From NCBI GenBank assembly GCA_022695795.1, contig MU404277.1, forward strand, positions 1 to 13,611: a stretch of 13,611 nucleotides of DNA, in the 5' to 3' direction. Below are positions 1 through 8,078 of the stretch, one piece after another (within the stretch, counting starts at the first letter, position 1; each line of letters begins with the position of its first letter). Source of the stretch: Biscogniauxia marginata. Taxonomy: Eukaryota; Ascomycota; Sordariomycetes; Xylariales; Xylariaceae. The notes beneath the pieces are model-generated. The model did not search any database, was not told the DNA's origin, and worked only from the letters and a program-made list of their open reading frames with translations. The position numbers were made by a program, and so were the translations under genes.

Positions 1-94
1 AATAAATAATAAATAATAAATAATAAATAATAAATAATAAATAATAAATAATAAATAATAAATAATAAATAATAAATAATAAATAATAAATAAT
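1..94. repeat. (AATAAAT)n heptamer array, about 13 copies
   Basis: A perfect tandem array of the 7-base unit AATAAAT fills the window start and breaks at base 95. The same unit, in the same orientation and with almost the same copy number, closes the window at 13519-13611. The array is cut by the window edge, so its true length is unknown. At the other end it is fused to a Fot/pogo element, at the place where the intact copy has a short AATAAATAAAATTA-like run, so it may have expanded from transposon sequence. It is not the usual fungal telomere repeat. Confidence 0.95.
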
Positions 95-1270
95 TATAAA
101 TCTTATTTTTTAAATTACTTATTTATAAATTATAATAAAAAAGAATTTAAAATTAATAAGCTTTAAAAAAAATTCCTGGATTAAAGAACTACGAAAATTT
201 TTTTCCTATATTATAAAACTTCGAAAAAATAAAGATTTTAAGATTAACAAGTTTAAACGAGATAAAAACAAAAAAATCGACGAAATTATTTAAAAAGTTA
301 ACTAAAAAATCGAAAAAATCATTATAAATAAAAATCGAGAATATAACCTTTTTAAATTTAAAGGTTTTACTAACTTAAAAAAAGAATAATTAAATTACGA
401 AATTAAAATAAAAGCTAAAAAATAATATCTCTCGATTAATAGCGTAAAAAGACTTTTAAATCGCCTCTTTAAAAGAAAAACGAGATTTTTAAATTATAAT
501 TAAAAAAAAAAGCAAATTACAGCTTTAAAAACTTAAAGCGTTAAACGAATCGATAAATTAACTTAAGAAAAAATTATTAAATCTTTAAATTAATAAAGTA
601 AAAAATTAATGAATTAATAAAATTTAAATAATAAAAGATTAAATAAATTAAATAACTTTAAAAATTCTAAATAAATATAAAAATAATTATAATAAGAAAC
701 TTAATTAATAATTAAAAAATATAAAAATTAACCTTAAAAAACTAAAATTTTAATATGTTTAAAAAAAGCAAAAATAAAACTATTAAAAAAGACATTAAAA
801 TTTTTAAAAAGAAAATTCGCGTTTAATTAATATTCCCGTATTTATATTTTATATACGAAAAATAAGTTTATTAGTTTATTAAAATTTAAAATCTAAATAA
901 CGAAATAAACGATAATTATAATTATAATTAATTTTAAATAAACATTAATTACTTAAATAAGTCTTTTTTAGATTTTATTGATAATAGTATTATTTATAAC
1001 GATTTCTTTGTTTATATAAAGTTTAATAAAACTTAAACTATAATAACTTTAATTATAAAGTTAACTTGTAAATTAAGAAAAATAACAAAATGAAAAACTT
1101 ATATAGTAATTAAATTCTTAAACCACAAATTAACACAACTTTTTAAATACTTAATAAAACAAGGAAATAAAAAGGATAACTAAAAAAGGATTTAAAGGAC
1201 TAATAAAAATTATTAAAAAATAATAAAAATAATAAAAACTAATATAAAATTCTTAAGAATATATAGTTAT
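95..1270. other. AT-rich RIP-degraded DNA, origin unassigned
   Basis: This stretch has no intact gene. It is extremely AT-rich, with CpG retained and CpA/TpG scarce, which fits old RIP. The + strand is A-rich. In contrast, the corresponding part of the intact Fot/pogo copy at 5400-6600 is T-rich on the + strand, so this is probably not simply the missing left part of the Fot copy that ends at 1885. Homology with that copy becomes convincing only from about 1270. A faint coding-like frame (240-630) is listed separately. A second stretch with few stops lies around 950-1180 on the + strand, but I could not match it to a family. Confidence 0.6.
240..632 (+). pseudogene. Unidentified reading-frame relic, RIP-scarred
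   Basis: In the frame starting at 240, translation gives a Lys/Arg/Glu-rich protein-like sequence for about 130 codons. It is interrupted only by TAA stops, as expected when CAA, CAG or TGG codons are mutated by RIP. Parts such as NREYNLFKFKGF and SVKRLLNRLFKRKTRF look like ordinary protein with mixed residues and CGN/CTC/TCG codons, unlike random AT-rich DNA. I do not recognise the family. A transposon protein is the likeliest source given the surroundings, but this is inference. It could also be a chance run in A-rich DNA. Confidence 0.3.
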
Positions 1271-1885
1271 ATTTAAAATTTTGTAAAAAGATTTTTAATT
1301 AATTAATTATTTATTTAATTGCGTTTAAAAGGGTTTTTATTATTATATAAAATTAAAGGCTTAATTTTATTTAATGTGTCTTATATCACGATTATATAAT
1401 AAAATATTTATTATTTTAATAATGTAATAAAAACGAAAAAAAGAATTTAATTATTTAAATTAATAATATATTAAACGATTATTATTTATTTATAAAACGT
1501 AAATTTTCGGAAATTTAATATAATAATTAATTATATAAATATGTTTTTTAATCATCGTCGTAATATAATATGAAAAATATCGTAAATTTTTAATAATTTA
1601 TAAAAATTAATATTTACATAATATTATTAATTATTAAATTAAGTTAATTAAAAAAGATAAAGTTTTAATTTTTAATTAAGTAATATAAATTACCTATTAA
1701 AAAACCGAATATTTAATATAAAAAAGTATTTGGTTTTTAAAGTATAAAGCTAAATAAACCGGTTTAAATAATAATAATTATTAATTAAATTCGATATTAT
1801 ATAAATAAATTTTAATAATTAAAAATGTAATAATTATAAAAACTTGTTTACTTGTTTATATCGTTTACTCGCTTAAATAATACGT
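1270..1885. mobile_element. Fot/pogo (Tc1-mariner) element, right-end fragment
   Basis: From about 1270 the sequence aligns, with many transitions, to the right-hand part of the intact Fot/pogo copy (about 6660-7374). Shared landmarks in order are a GCGTTT(A)-type block near 1321, the block with TAAACGATTATTATTTAT near 1475, the subterminal hairpin near 1699-1738, and the end repeats TTTACTCGCTTAAATAA. The inferred tip is ATACGT at 1885, followed by TA (1886-1887), the expected target dinucleotide. The left part of this copy is absent or unrecognisable. The fragment is AT-rich and has no coding capacity. Confidence 0.7.
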
Positions 1886-1942
1886 TAATAAGTTAATTAA
1901 TGATAAAAAGCTTATAACTTAAAACTTTAAATTACAACCTTG
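1886..1942. mobile_element. hAT terminal inverted repeat remnant
   Basis: The motif AAAAAGCTT near 1906 followed by ATTACAACCTTG ending at 1942 matches the right tips of the other hAT copies here (AAAAAGCTTGG ... ATCACAACCCTG at 8070) after two C-to-T changes. It is followed at once by DNA of normal composition, so the edge of the AT-rich block coincides with a transposon end. The 8 bases after it (CATAACAT) would be the target duplication. The partner end lies outside the window, so this cannot be checked here. Confidence 0.55.
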
Positions 1943-2493
1943 CATAACATTATAAGTGTGTTGATTAAATTCGTAGCCGATCGCCTGGCACTTGTAACTA
2001 TAATGTCCTGGTATAGCCGCAACACGAATGGTTATTTTCACGGGTAATATTTGATTGCCCAAGCCCCAGCATATATGTACATGAGCGGATACGTGTAAGC
2101 CCCACATGGTAGAAATGTCTCCGGCGGAAGCACGGAGTATTGCGTAGAATATATTCGAATCGCGGGCCAAGTTCTTGTGTGTGAGAGCTGGAGCCACCAG
2201 GGGCATAATCGATTTAAATAGATTATCATAGTAATGAATGAATACGCCATGTCACTAGTTTACATAGCATAAACCACTTACTATGTATGGCTATAGCGTC
2301 CGACTAGATAGAGCATGTACCCTGGTTGGTCGTTACGTTGCCGCCGAGAACGTCCCACACTTAAGACACGCTCTTATCTGATCAAGTGCGGAAATATTTA
2401 TATTCGTCTAGTCTAGCTTGATGTCCTAACAGCCCTCTTTAGGTTGGTTTCCAATATCCCAAACCCAGTTACTTAAACCGACTGATTGCTCAG
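1943..2493. other. Intergenic region between hAT end and first gene
   Basis: About 550 bases of normal composition with no gene I can support. The only sizeable open frame is on the minus strand (2206 to 1919). Its 3' part runs into the hAT end and it shows no recognisable motif, so I do not call it. An AT-rich TATA-like stretch (AAATATTTATATT, about 2392-2404) lies about 90-100 bases upstream of the ATG at 2494 and could belong to that gene's promoter. Confidence 0.6.
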
Positions 2494-2958
2494 ATGTCAA
2501 GAATGTCAACAGCGTTTGATGAGCTAGCCACCACCACAGCTCCTACTAAGGAGTTTGCCGTGGTGACCCAGCACAGTCCCAAAATAATTACCATTCTAGG
2601 GCCTGCTGTCGAACTTGCTCTTCGGTGCCAACGGTTTCTAACGGCATTCTTGCTTTTTTTCCTCCGAATCCCCTATGTTGTATGGCATTGTCTCTTTATA
2701 AGCCAAATTTCTATAGCCCAATTCTTCCATATCCCACCAGGATGGACCCTGTCAGCGATATCGGCATTGCACAAGAGGCTGGGGTTTGTGGCATGGGATA
2801 AGAAAAGAATAAGGCGGCTGAGGAAAAAACTCGAGTTTGAATTTTTCACCCTGATCCTCAGCTCGGGCGGCAACTACCTGTTTCTGGTGATCTTCTGGCC
2901 GGGTTGGTGGATATTGGGAATATTCGGGATGATATTGTGGAAGTGTGCTTGTCGATAG
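2494..2958 (+). CDS. Hypothetical two-segment membrane protein, 154 aa
   Basis: An uninterrupted frame of normal base composition that ends in TAG at 2956-2958. I do not recognise a named family. Residues 1-30 are polar and Thr/Ser-rich. A hydrophobic segment lies at about 48-75 (containing AFLLFFLRIPYVVW). A strongly basic stretch at 102-112 (DKKRIRRLRKK) is followed by a second hydrophobic, Trp-rich segment at about 127-149 (LVIFWPGWWILGIFGMILW). This pattern suggests a small integral membrane protein with a basic loop between two helices. There is no obvious signal peptide. A second in-frame ATG at 2503 has a better context (A at -3) than the one at 2494 (C at -3), so the protein may be three residues shorter. 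The gene faces XAP5 tail to tail with 156 bases between the stop codons. No intron is needed. Confidence 0.6.
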   Translation: MSRMSTAFDELATTTAPTKEFAVVTQHSPKIITILGPAVELALRCQRFLTAFLLFFLRIPYVVWHCLFISQISIAQFFHIPPGWTLSAISALHKRLGFVAWDKKRIRRLRKKLEFEFFTLILSSGGNYLFLVIFWPGWWILGIFGMILWKCACR

Positions 2959-3114
2959 AGGCGGAGAATGATAAAGATGTAAGTCTACCTGACTGACCAA
3001 GTAGTGTGCACATTCTGACTCTCCGTAGTCGGTGAATAAAGCATTAGCCAAGAAAGTCTACTCGAGATAATTAGGACGAGGCTAGCACATCGCTTGTCTG
3101 GTTCATCGCACATC
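2959..3114. other. Convergent 3' intergenic region
   Basis: These 156 bases separate the stop of the membrane-protein gene from the stop of XAP5. They must hold the 3' ends of both transcripts, so the two mRNAs may overlap in antisense. A GTGAATAAAGCA stretch near 3031-3042 contains AATAAA in the + orientation and is a candidate polyadenylation signal for the left gene. Confidence 0.5.
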
Positions 3115-4341
3115 TCAGGAGTAAAAGAATGCATTGCCACCGGGGTCACGCCTGATTTCTTTCTGGTAATCCTTCTCCGGGTCGAAGTCCTGCCACATGC
3201 TAGCAGGGTAGATGTGTTTATTTCGTTCGTACCATCTCCGATCGACCACCTTCGTGAAGGCAGCATCGTCGAACGCACCTTCTAGATTGCGAATGTCAGG
3301 TTGCGTTTTCGCAGATTTCAAGATAGTGGACGATGCGGCAGTGCTCTCGTCATCTTTGGCAATGTCGGCTTGCTTCGGCTTCGGCGCATCAGTACTGTAC
3401 GCAAACAAGGGCTTTCCAGTAGGGCCGATTGTCCTGTTCATGATGAAGAACAAGAATTCATAATGCTACGGTCTAGTCAGCAGTCTATCCCAGCTTCAGC
3501 CTTTTTAGGATAACACATCGCAATAAATGAATATGAATATATATATATATTATATACACGCATGGGTATGCAAAAAGGTATATGTAGAGGTGAATCGCAA
3601 AAGAAAACTCACATGTGGTATGATGACATTCCCTCGAACCAACATCAAATCGTCGACGCCGACTCGTGCCCATTCCCTCCGCGCGTTCGACTTCTCGCCT
3701 ACGCCGAGGTCTGCTCCAACTTTGCGGCTCTTGTCCAGGAACACCCATACAAAGTCTCCCTTCTTGACGCGCACTATACCACCTGGGATGTTGGATCCGT
3801 CGTAGAAGACAAAGGGTATGGCTATCTCGGTCGCCTTGACCGCCTCCTGGCGCGCGAGGAATTCTCGTCGCAATACTTCCCTCTCGGCGGCCTCGCGGCG
3901 CAGGGCTGACTTGGTCACGGTGCGGGGCACTACCGACACGGATGAATTGACCTTGAACTTGGTCTTGTTCTCGCCGTTCTCCTCCCTGCTCACCGTTGCC
4001 GTCACGTCTCCTTCGGAATCCTCGTCATCGCCGAACGAGAGCTTCGCCCCGCCAACTTTGCCGGCTTTCTTCTTCCTCTTCTTGGGAGGGGCAGACGAGT
4101 CGCTCGCGCTCGCGCTCACGTTTGCGTTTGTGTTGTCGGGGGTATCGGTCAGGGAACGGTCAGGGGTGAGTACGGGACTACCAGAGATGGCGGCTTCGCG
4201 GGCTTCGCGCTCCTGCTGCTCGAGAACCTCAGCGCGTCGTTTGCGGAAGTCGGAGAGGGCAACGAGGCCAACGGTGTTGTTGGAAATGCGCTCCTGGGTA
4301 GTCTTGTTCTGTGATGTAAACCGAGATTCGGAGGAGGACAT
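3115..4341 (-). CDS. XAP5/FAM50 family nuclear protein, two exons
   Basis: The gene is complement(join(3115..3465,3613..4341)) and encodes 359 aa, close to the human FAM50A length (about 340). Exon 1 gives 243 residues, exon 2 gives 116, joined in phase 0 as IIPH|HYEF. The N-terminus (MSSSESRFTSQ) is followed by a charged coiled-coil-like stretch (33-50), an acidic/Ser-rich linker, a nuclear localisation signal PPKKRKKK (85-92) and LSFGDDEDSE (101-110). A second Arg/Glu-rich helix spans 146-170. The family core follows: IPFVFYDGSNIPGG (175-188), VKKGDFVWVFLDKSRKVGA (192-210), REWARVGVDDLMLVRGN (222-238) and, in exon 2, FIMNRTIGPTGKPLF. The C-terminus has RRWYERNKHIYPAS and FDPEKDY. The ATG at 4341 has G at -3; the frame runs 21 bases further upstream but only to a TTG. 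Family members are nuclear and linked to pre-mRNA splicing, and fission yeast Xap5 to chromatin and suppression of aberrant transcripts. All core motifs are intact, with no RIP damage. Confidence 0.95.
3466..3612 (-). other. Spliceosomal intron of XAP5 (147 bp)
   Basis: On the minus strand the intron starts GTGAGT (3612-3607) and ends CCGTAG (AG at 3467-3466). Splicing restores the family sequence IIPH-HYEF exactly and in frame, while reading through gives an unrelated tail and a stop. A CTGAC branch-point candidate (3476-3480) lies about a dozen bases before the 3' AG. The middle contains a (TA)n tract near 3539-3555. Confidence 0.92.
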
Positions 4342-4754
4342 GGCGAATGGCGAAGGGCTCAAGTTCTATTCATCCACGCCAGCGCATTCTCGCGGGGCGA
4401 AGGATCATGGAAGAAAAGACTTGTAAAGGCGCTCTGCCAGCCAATGACGACTGTAGCGCCTGCACCCCGGTTTTTTGTTTTTTGAGAACTCGTACTACGG
4501 ATATCCCTACCAAAAGTCTTTGCCACGCCAAGAAATACCAAGGTATCGTCCTGGCTAGATCCCAGCTGAGGGCCAGCTGAGAGACAGATGTGGATATACT
4601 TACCTTATATTTCGCTATAATTTTTAGTGGTCTTAGTGGGTCGTATGTGGTATCGATTACCCCCTTCAATGTGCTAAGTTATAGTTATTTTAGCGGTTAA
4701 AAATCCATGACTTGATAATAATAAGTAGTTAATTGTAATCTAGTTGTAATAATA
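4342..4754 (-). promoter_or_regulatory. XAP5 upstream region with inverted CCAAT box
   Basis: Normal-composition DNA upstream of the XAP5 start codon, with no gene of its own. Open frames here lack recognisable motifs. A CCAAT pentamer on the + strand (4441-4445), inverted relative to the gene, lies about 100 bases before the ATG, a common position for a fungal HAP-complex site. A short tandem CCAGCTGAG-type repeat lies near 4562-4580. From about 4610 the sequence becomes AT-richer towards the transposon block. Transcription and function are inferred from position only. Confidence 0.4.
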
Positions 4755-4903
4755 TCTTGGTATCTTTTATGATGATGATGTATTTTACGTCCGGTTGGAC
4801 TAAGCTACCTAGCTATCTAGTCTCGACCCTGTATAGAGTATAGGACGGCTGGAGTGAGGGCTCGACCCGAGGGGAGCCCCGTACCAGCTCTTGGTATCTT
4901 TTA
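4755..4903 (-). mobile_element. SINE-like retroposon candidate, 119 bp, with 15-bp direct repeats
   Basis: The 15-mer TCTTGGTATCTTTTA occurs perfectly at 4755-4769 and 4889-4903. Between them is a GC-rich 119-base segment (4770-4888) that differs from the AT-rich flanks. Read on the minus strand, it starts GCTGGTACGGGGCTCCCC, contains GGGTCGAGCCC (4858-4868; one mismatch to the pol III B-box GGTTCGANNCC), has a second similar block GGGTCGAGACT (4819-4829), and ends in an (ATC)n run just before the duplication. A body with a B-box-like block, a simple-repeat 3' end and a target duplication of about 15 bases is the classic SINE layout. An A-box-like TGGTACGGGG is present but unusually close to the B box. 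It might instead be a fragment of a longer repeat. Confidence 0.45.
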
Positions 4904-5300
4904 ATATGGTAAAGACTTTTAATAAAAATATTCGTGTTACGACCTATATATTAACTATATATACACCTTTATAAGGATTATTTAGGGTTGTGATTTTAGT
5001 CGTTAGTTTTTAGTCACTTTTTAGTTATTAATTAACTAGTCTAGTTTTAATTAAGCCTTTAATTAATTAGTGAAAAACTAGTAACTAGCCAAGCTTTTTA
5101 AAAATACCTTTAAAAATCTTTGTTATTTTTAAATTATTTTATAATAAATAATAACGTGTCTTATAAGCAAGTAAGCTACACAAGTAAGTAAGCTAGTTTT
5201 TACAACTTTCGTAGTTTTAACCATTAAAAAACATTTATATAGCATTAAAATTAATTAATAATAATTATTATTTAAATCGTCTTTTTTAGTTTTACACTTT

Positions 5301-5340
5301 AAAAACCGAATACCTTTTTTATATTAAGTATTCGGTTTTT
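5301..5340. repeat. Subterminal hairpin of the Fot/pogo repeat
   Basis: Perfect 13-base arms AAAAACCGAATAC (5301-5313) and GTATTCGGTTTTT (5328-5340) enclose a 14-base loop. The same hairpin occurs with perfect arms and the same loop size at 13417-13456, and in mutated form near 1699-1738, 7188-7227 and 9405-9445, that is, in every Fot end of this window that is long enough to include it. Confidence 0.85.
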
Positions 5341-5989
5341 TAACGCGTAATTTAAATTAATTAGTTTATTATATTTTTCGAGTTAAAACCCTTTAAAATT
5401 AAAATAAAGAATTAATAATAAATAAAATTAATTATAACTTCTTAAAATTTAAATTATTAAATACTTTTTTATTTATTATATAAATACTATTAATTATATT
5501 TTTATTTGTTATGTTATTAGACGTATTTTTATTCGCTATATAAATATGTATATTATAATTAATTTAACTATATATGTCATATCGTTTTCACTTAGTTATT
5601 ATTCTTTTTCGAGACCTTTTTTTATTATTATTAATTATAATATTATCTTTTTTTAATTTATAAAGTTATTTCCTTTTTTATATTAAAAGTTTTTTTTATT
5701 TATAATTATTTATTTCTTGAAAACGAGTAGTTTTATCTCGTAATAAAGTTACTTTATATATTAATAATAAATTAGTTTTTATAAATTAGTTATAAATATT
5801 TATAATACTTTTTAACTTTATTTATAATAAAATAAAATAATAATAACATTTCGCGAATTATTATTAATTTTTTAATTTTTTAAAACACTTAATTTATATT
5901 AAAATTAAGAAAAGGTATATATATTTTTTATATAAAAATAATATAATAATAACTTTTTTTAAATTAAAAAGAATTAATTTAATTACGCG

Positions 5990-6700
5990 AAACTTAATTT
6001 ATATATTCAAAGTAGTTATCGTAATAATAAATGCTTTTATAAAGCTAATTAAAAAATCTTTTTTATAACGTAATAATAATAGCGTTTTATTAAGTCTTTT
6101 AAATAATTATTATATACTTTTTAAAAATATTAAAATATATAAAATCGAAAGGTTATAACTTATATAACGAATAACTAAATATACAAAATATAATAATATT
6201 AAGTTTTTTACAACATTTTTTGAATTTTATAAAATAATAACTTTTATAATTATTTAAAATTAATAAGCGTTTAAAGCTTTATATTCGATTTTTAATATAA
6301 AAGTCGAAATGTTTTACGAATTTTATATTAAGTTTATTTATTATTTAATTATTATTTAACTTTTTATTTTTATTTTTTAATAATAATAAGTTATCGCGAT
6401 ATTATAAAGCTAAATACTTTTTTTAACTAATATAATAAAACTATTAATATTAATAACTTAAATAATTATTACTTATTTTTAATTCTTTTATTAAACTTAT
6501 TAAAGTCGTTTATATCGTTTTATATTTATTATTATTATATTAATTTAAATAATTAATTTAAATATAAATCTTATTTCGTTAAAATTATATATATTTTCTT
6601 TTAAAATTCCATATTTTATAACCGTTTTACGTATTAATTTAAACCATTTTTAATATATATTTAAATCTTTATATAAAGCTTTTTAATAATCGATTTGTTT
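5990..6700 (-). pseudogene. Fot/pogo DDD transposase relic
   Basis: Minus-strand translation shows the family's catalytic landmarks in order. Near 6570-6690 are KWFKLI..., KYGIL, ENIYNFNEIRF (ancestrally DIYNFDETGF; the first catalytic Asp is now Asn, codon at 6578-6580). After a frame change comes RLLILNNY (ancestrally LLILDGH; second Asp now Asn, 6252-6254). Then SYSLYKL*PFDF (ancestrally HSSHLLQPLDV; third Asp kept, 6144-6146), followed by LKDLIKRYYY. The second and third positions are exactly 36 codons apart, the spacing expected in Fot transposases. Both losses are G-to-A on the coding strand. Many TAA stops replace Gln or Trp codons. The N- and C-terminal parts are too decayed to define. 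The gene would catalyse cut-and-paste transposition at TA sites, but this copy is dead. Confidence 0.8.
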
Positions 6701-7376
6701 ATTTAAACGCGTTTATAATGATTTTTGTCGCTATACGAAATTAAAAATTTAGTTTTTTTCGACGCGCCTCGCGTCGCGTTCGCGTAATAAGAAGTTTATT
6801 ATTATAATAATATAACTTAAACGAGAAAAAAATAACTAATTATTTAAGTTAATAATACGTCGAACGATTATTATCTCTTTATAAAACGTAAGTTTTCGAG
6901 TATTTAATTTTATAATTAATCGTATAAATATATTATTATTTTGCTTTTATAATGTTATATAAAAAACATTATAAAGTGTTATTAATTTGTAATAACTTAT
7001 TTTTAAATAATACTATTTATACTTAATCGCATAAGTTATTTAAATTTTTATTAATATTATTAGTTTTTAAAATAAATAAATTTTAATTTTTTTTCATTTA
7101 AAAAAATATATATAAATATAGTTTTACGCGTTTTAATAATAATAAGAGGTATATTATTTATAAACTAGTTAACTTAAATCACGCGTTAAAAAACCGAATA
7201 TTTAATATAAAAAAGTATTTAGTTTTTAAAACGTAAAACTAAAAAAGACGATTTAAATAACAATAATTATTAATTAATTTTAATGCCGCGTAAATGTTTT
7301 TTAATAGTTAAAACTACGAAAATTATAAAAACTGGTTTACTCGCTTGTGTGGCTTACTCGCTTATAAGACATGTTA

Positions 7377-8070
7377 ACATTAAAAAGTTATTTAATTTAA
7401 TATTAAAACTTTGTAATTATAAGTTATTTAACTTATAATTTTTTATTATAAAAAACGTTTACTTTTAACGAAAAGAAAAGAATTAAGTTATTTAATTAAA
7501 TTTTTTATTTTATCTTAATTAAATTATATAACTTTTAAAACTTAATTTATATGACTTTTATATTTTAAAAAGTTAATTATTTAGTTAAAAAAACTTTAGT
7601 TTTATATACATTTAATTTTCTTTTATTTTACTAACCTTATTATTTCCCTGAAATTGCTTTTATAAAATCCTTATACTATTTAATTGTTTTAAGGTTATAA
7701 CTTATTTTTATTTTTAGTAATTATAAAGGTCGAAATTTAAACTTATAAGATAATTCGGTTAAAAACGTTAAATAAATAGCTTAATTTAACGTTAATTAAT
7801 TTTATTTTAAATGTATTTAAAATATAATAAGTTATTTAATAATACTATAAAAACTAAAACATTAAGTTAATTAATTAAAGAAATAATTAATTAACAAGTT
7901 TAATTATTTAGTTTAACTTAATTATAAACTTATAAAAAACTTTAATTTATTATATTAAATTTCTTTTAAAAAGTTTAAATTAAATTATAATTAATTAAAT
8001 TCAAATAAATTTTTAAAAAGCTTGGCTAGTCACTAGTTACTAACTAATTAGTAACTAAATCACAACCCTG
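7377..8070. mobile_element. Right part of the hAT element with transposase C-terminal relic
   Basis: This is the hAT sequence resuming after the nested Fot. On the minus strand near 7690-7735 it reads ITKNKNKL*P, the tail of the hAT dimerisation region, matching the larger transposase relic at 10130-12500. About 7383-7735 aligns with 9930-10225, and the last part shares the right-end motifs (AAAAAGCTTGGCTAGTCACTAGTTACTAA) of the family. The copy retains only the 3' end of the transposase gene directly joined to the 5' terminal region, which explains its small size. Confidence 0.65.
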
Positions 8071-8078
8071 GGATTATT

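Larger units (their letters stand above)
5154..7374. mobile_element. Fot/pogo-type Tc1-mariner element, 2,221 bp, nested in hAT
   Basis: Starts ACGTGTCTTATAAG and ends CTTATAAGACATGT, flanked on both sides by TA (5152-5153 and 7375-7376), the Tc1/mariner target. The terminal inverted repeats are long, about 200 bases: left 5154 to about 5360, right about 7170 to 7374. Each has tandem AAGCGAGTAAGC-like motifs near the tip and a hairpin about 150 bases in. Its interior holds a minus-strand transposase relic. Length, target site and transposase motifs agree with the Fot/pogo group, although the long inverted repeats are unusual compared with classical Fot1. It is RIP-degraded and inactive. Partial copies lie at 1270-1885, 8595-9934 and 13270-13518. 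Confidence 0.85.
4975..8078. mobile_element. hAT element with perfect 8-bp target duplication, carrying a nested Fot/pogo
   Basis: The element spans 4983-8070 (3,088 bp) and is flanked by the identical octamer GGATTATT at 4975-4982 and 8071-8078, the 8-bp duplication typical of hAT. The left tip TAGGGTTGTGATTTTAGT and right tip ACTAAATCACAACCCTG are inverted repeats. The first base is T where CAGGG is expected, a CpA-to-TpA change. Subterminal AGCCAAGCTTTTTAAAA (about 5087-5103) mirrors TTTTAAAAAGCTTGGCT (about 8013-8029), and CTAGT/ACTAG motifs fill both ends. Without the nested Fot (5154-7374 plus its TA) only about 865 bp of hAT remain, so this is an internally deleted, non-autonomous copy. 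It keeps a transposase C-terminal relic near 7620-7735. Confidence 0.9.

Noticed and set aside
1..94. Telomere repeat at the window ends
   Set aside because: The unit is AATAAAT, not TTAGGG. The arrays have the same orientation at both ends, whereas telomeres would be inverted.
1919..2206. 95-codon open frame on the minus strand
   Set aside because: It crosses from normal DNA into the hAT tip, shows no domain or compositional sign of coding, and is of a length expected by chance.
4342..4362. Upstream extension of XAP5 by seven residues
   Set aside because: The frame is open only to a TTG. The first ATG is at 4341 and gives the family's usual N-terminus with a good context.
3818..4426. 202-codon open frame on the plus strand
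   Set aside because: It is antisense to XAP5 exon 1. Its low-complexity Ser/Leu/Phe-rich translation mirrors the Arg/Glu/Lys-rich coding strand.
4770..4888. Functional tRNA gene
   Set aside because: There are B-box-like blocks, but the A-to-B spacing is too short and I could not form an acceptor stem and anticodon arm.
4580..4974. LTR of a retrotransposon
   Set aside because: No TG...CA termini, primer-binding site or partner LTR is seen. The 15-bp direct repeats around a 119-bp body fit a SINE-like insertion better.
5150..7378. piggyBac-type element with TTAA target
   Set aside because: TTAA is seen at several ends but the left flank of the intact copy is ATAA. Only TA is constant, and the interior has Fot/pogo catalytic motifs.
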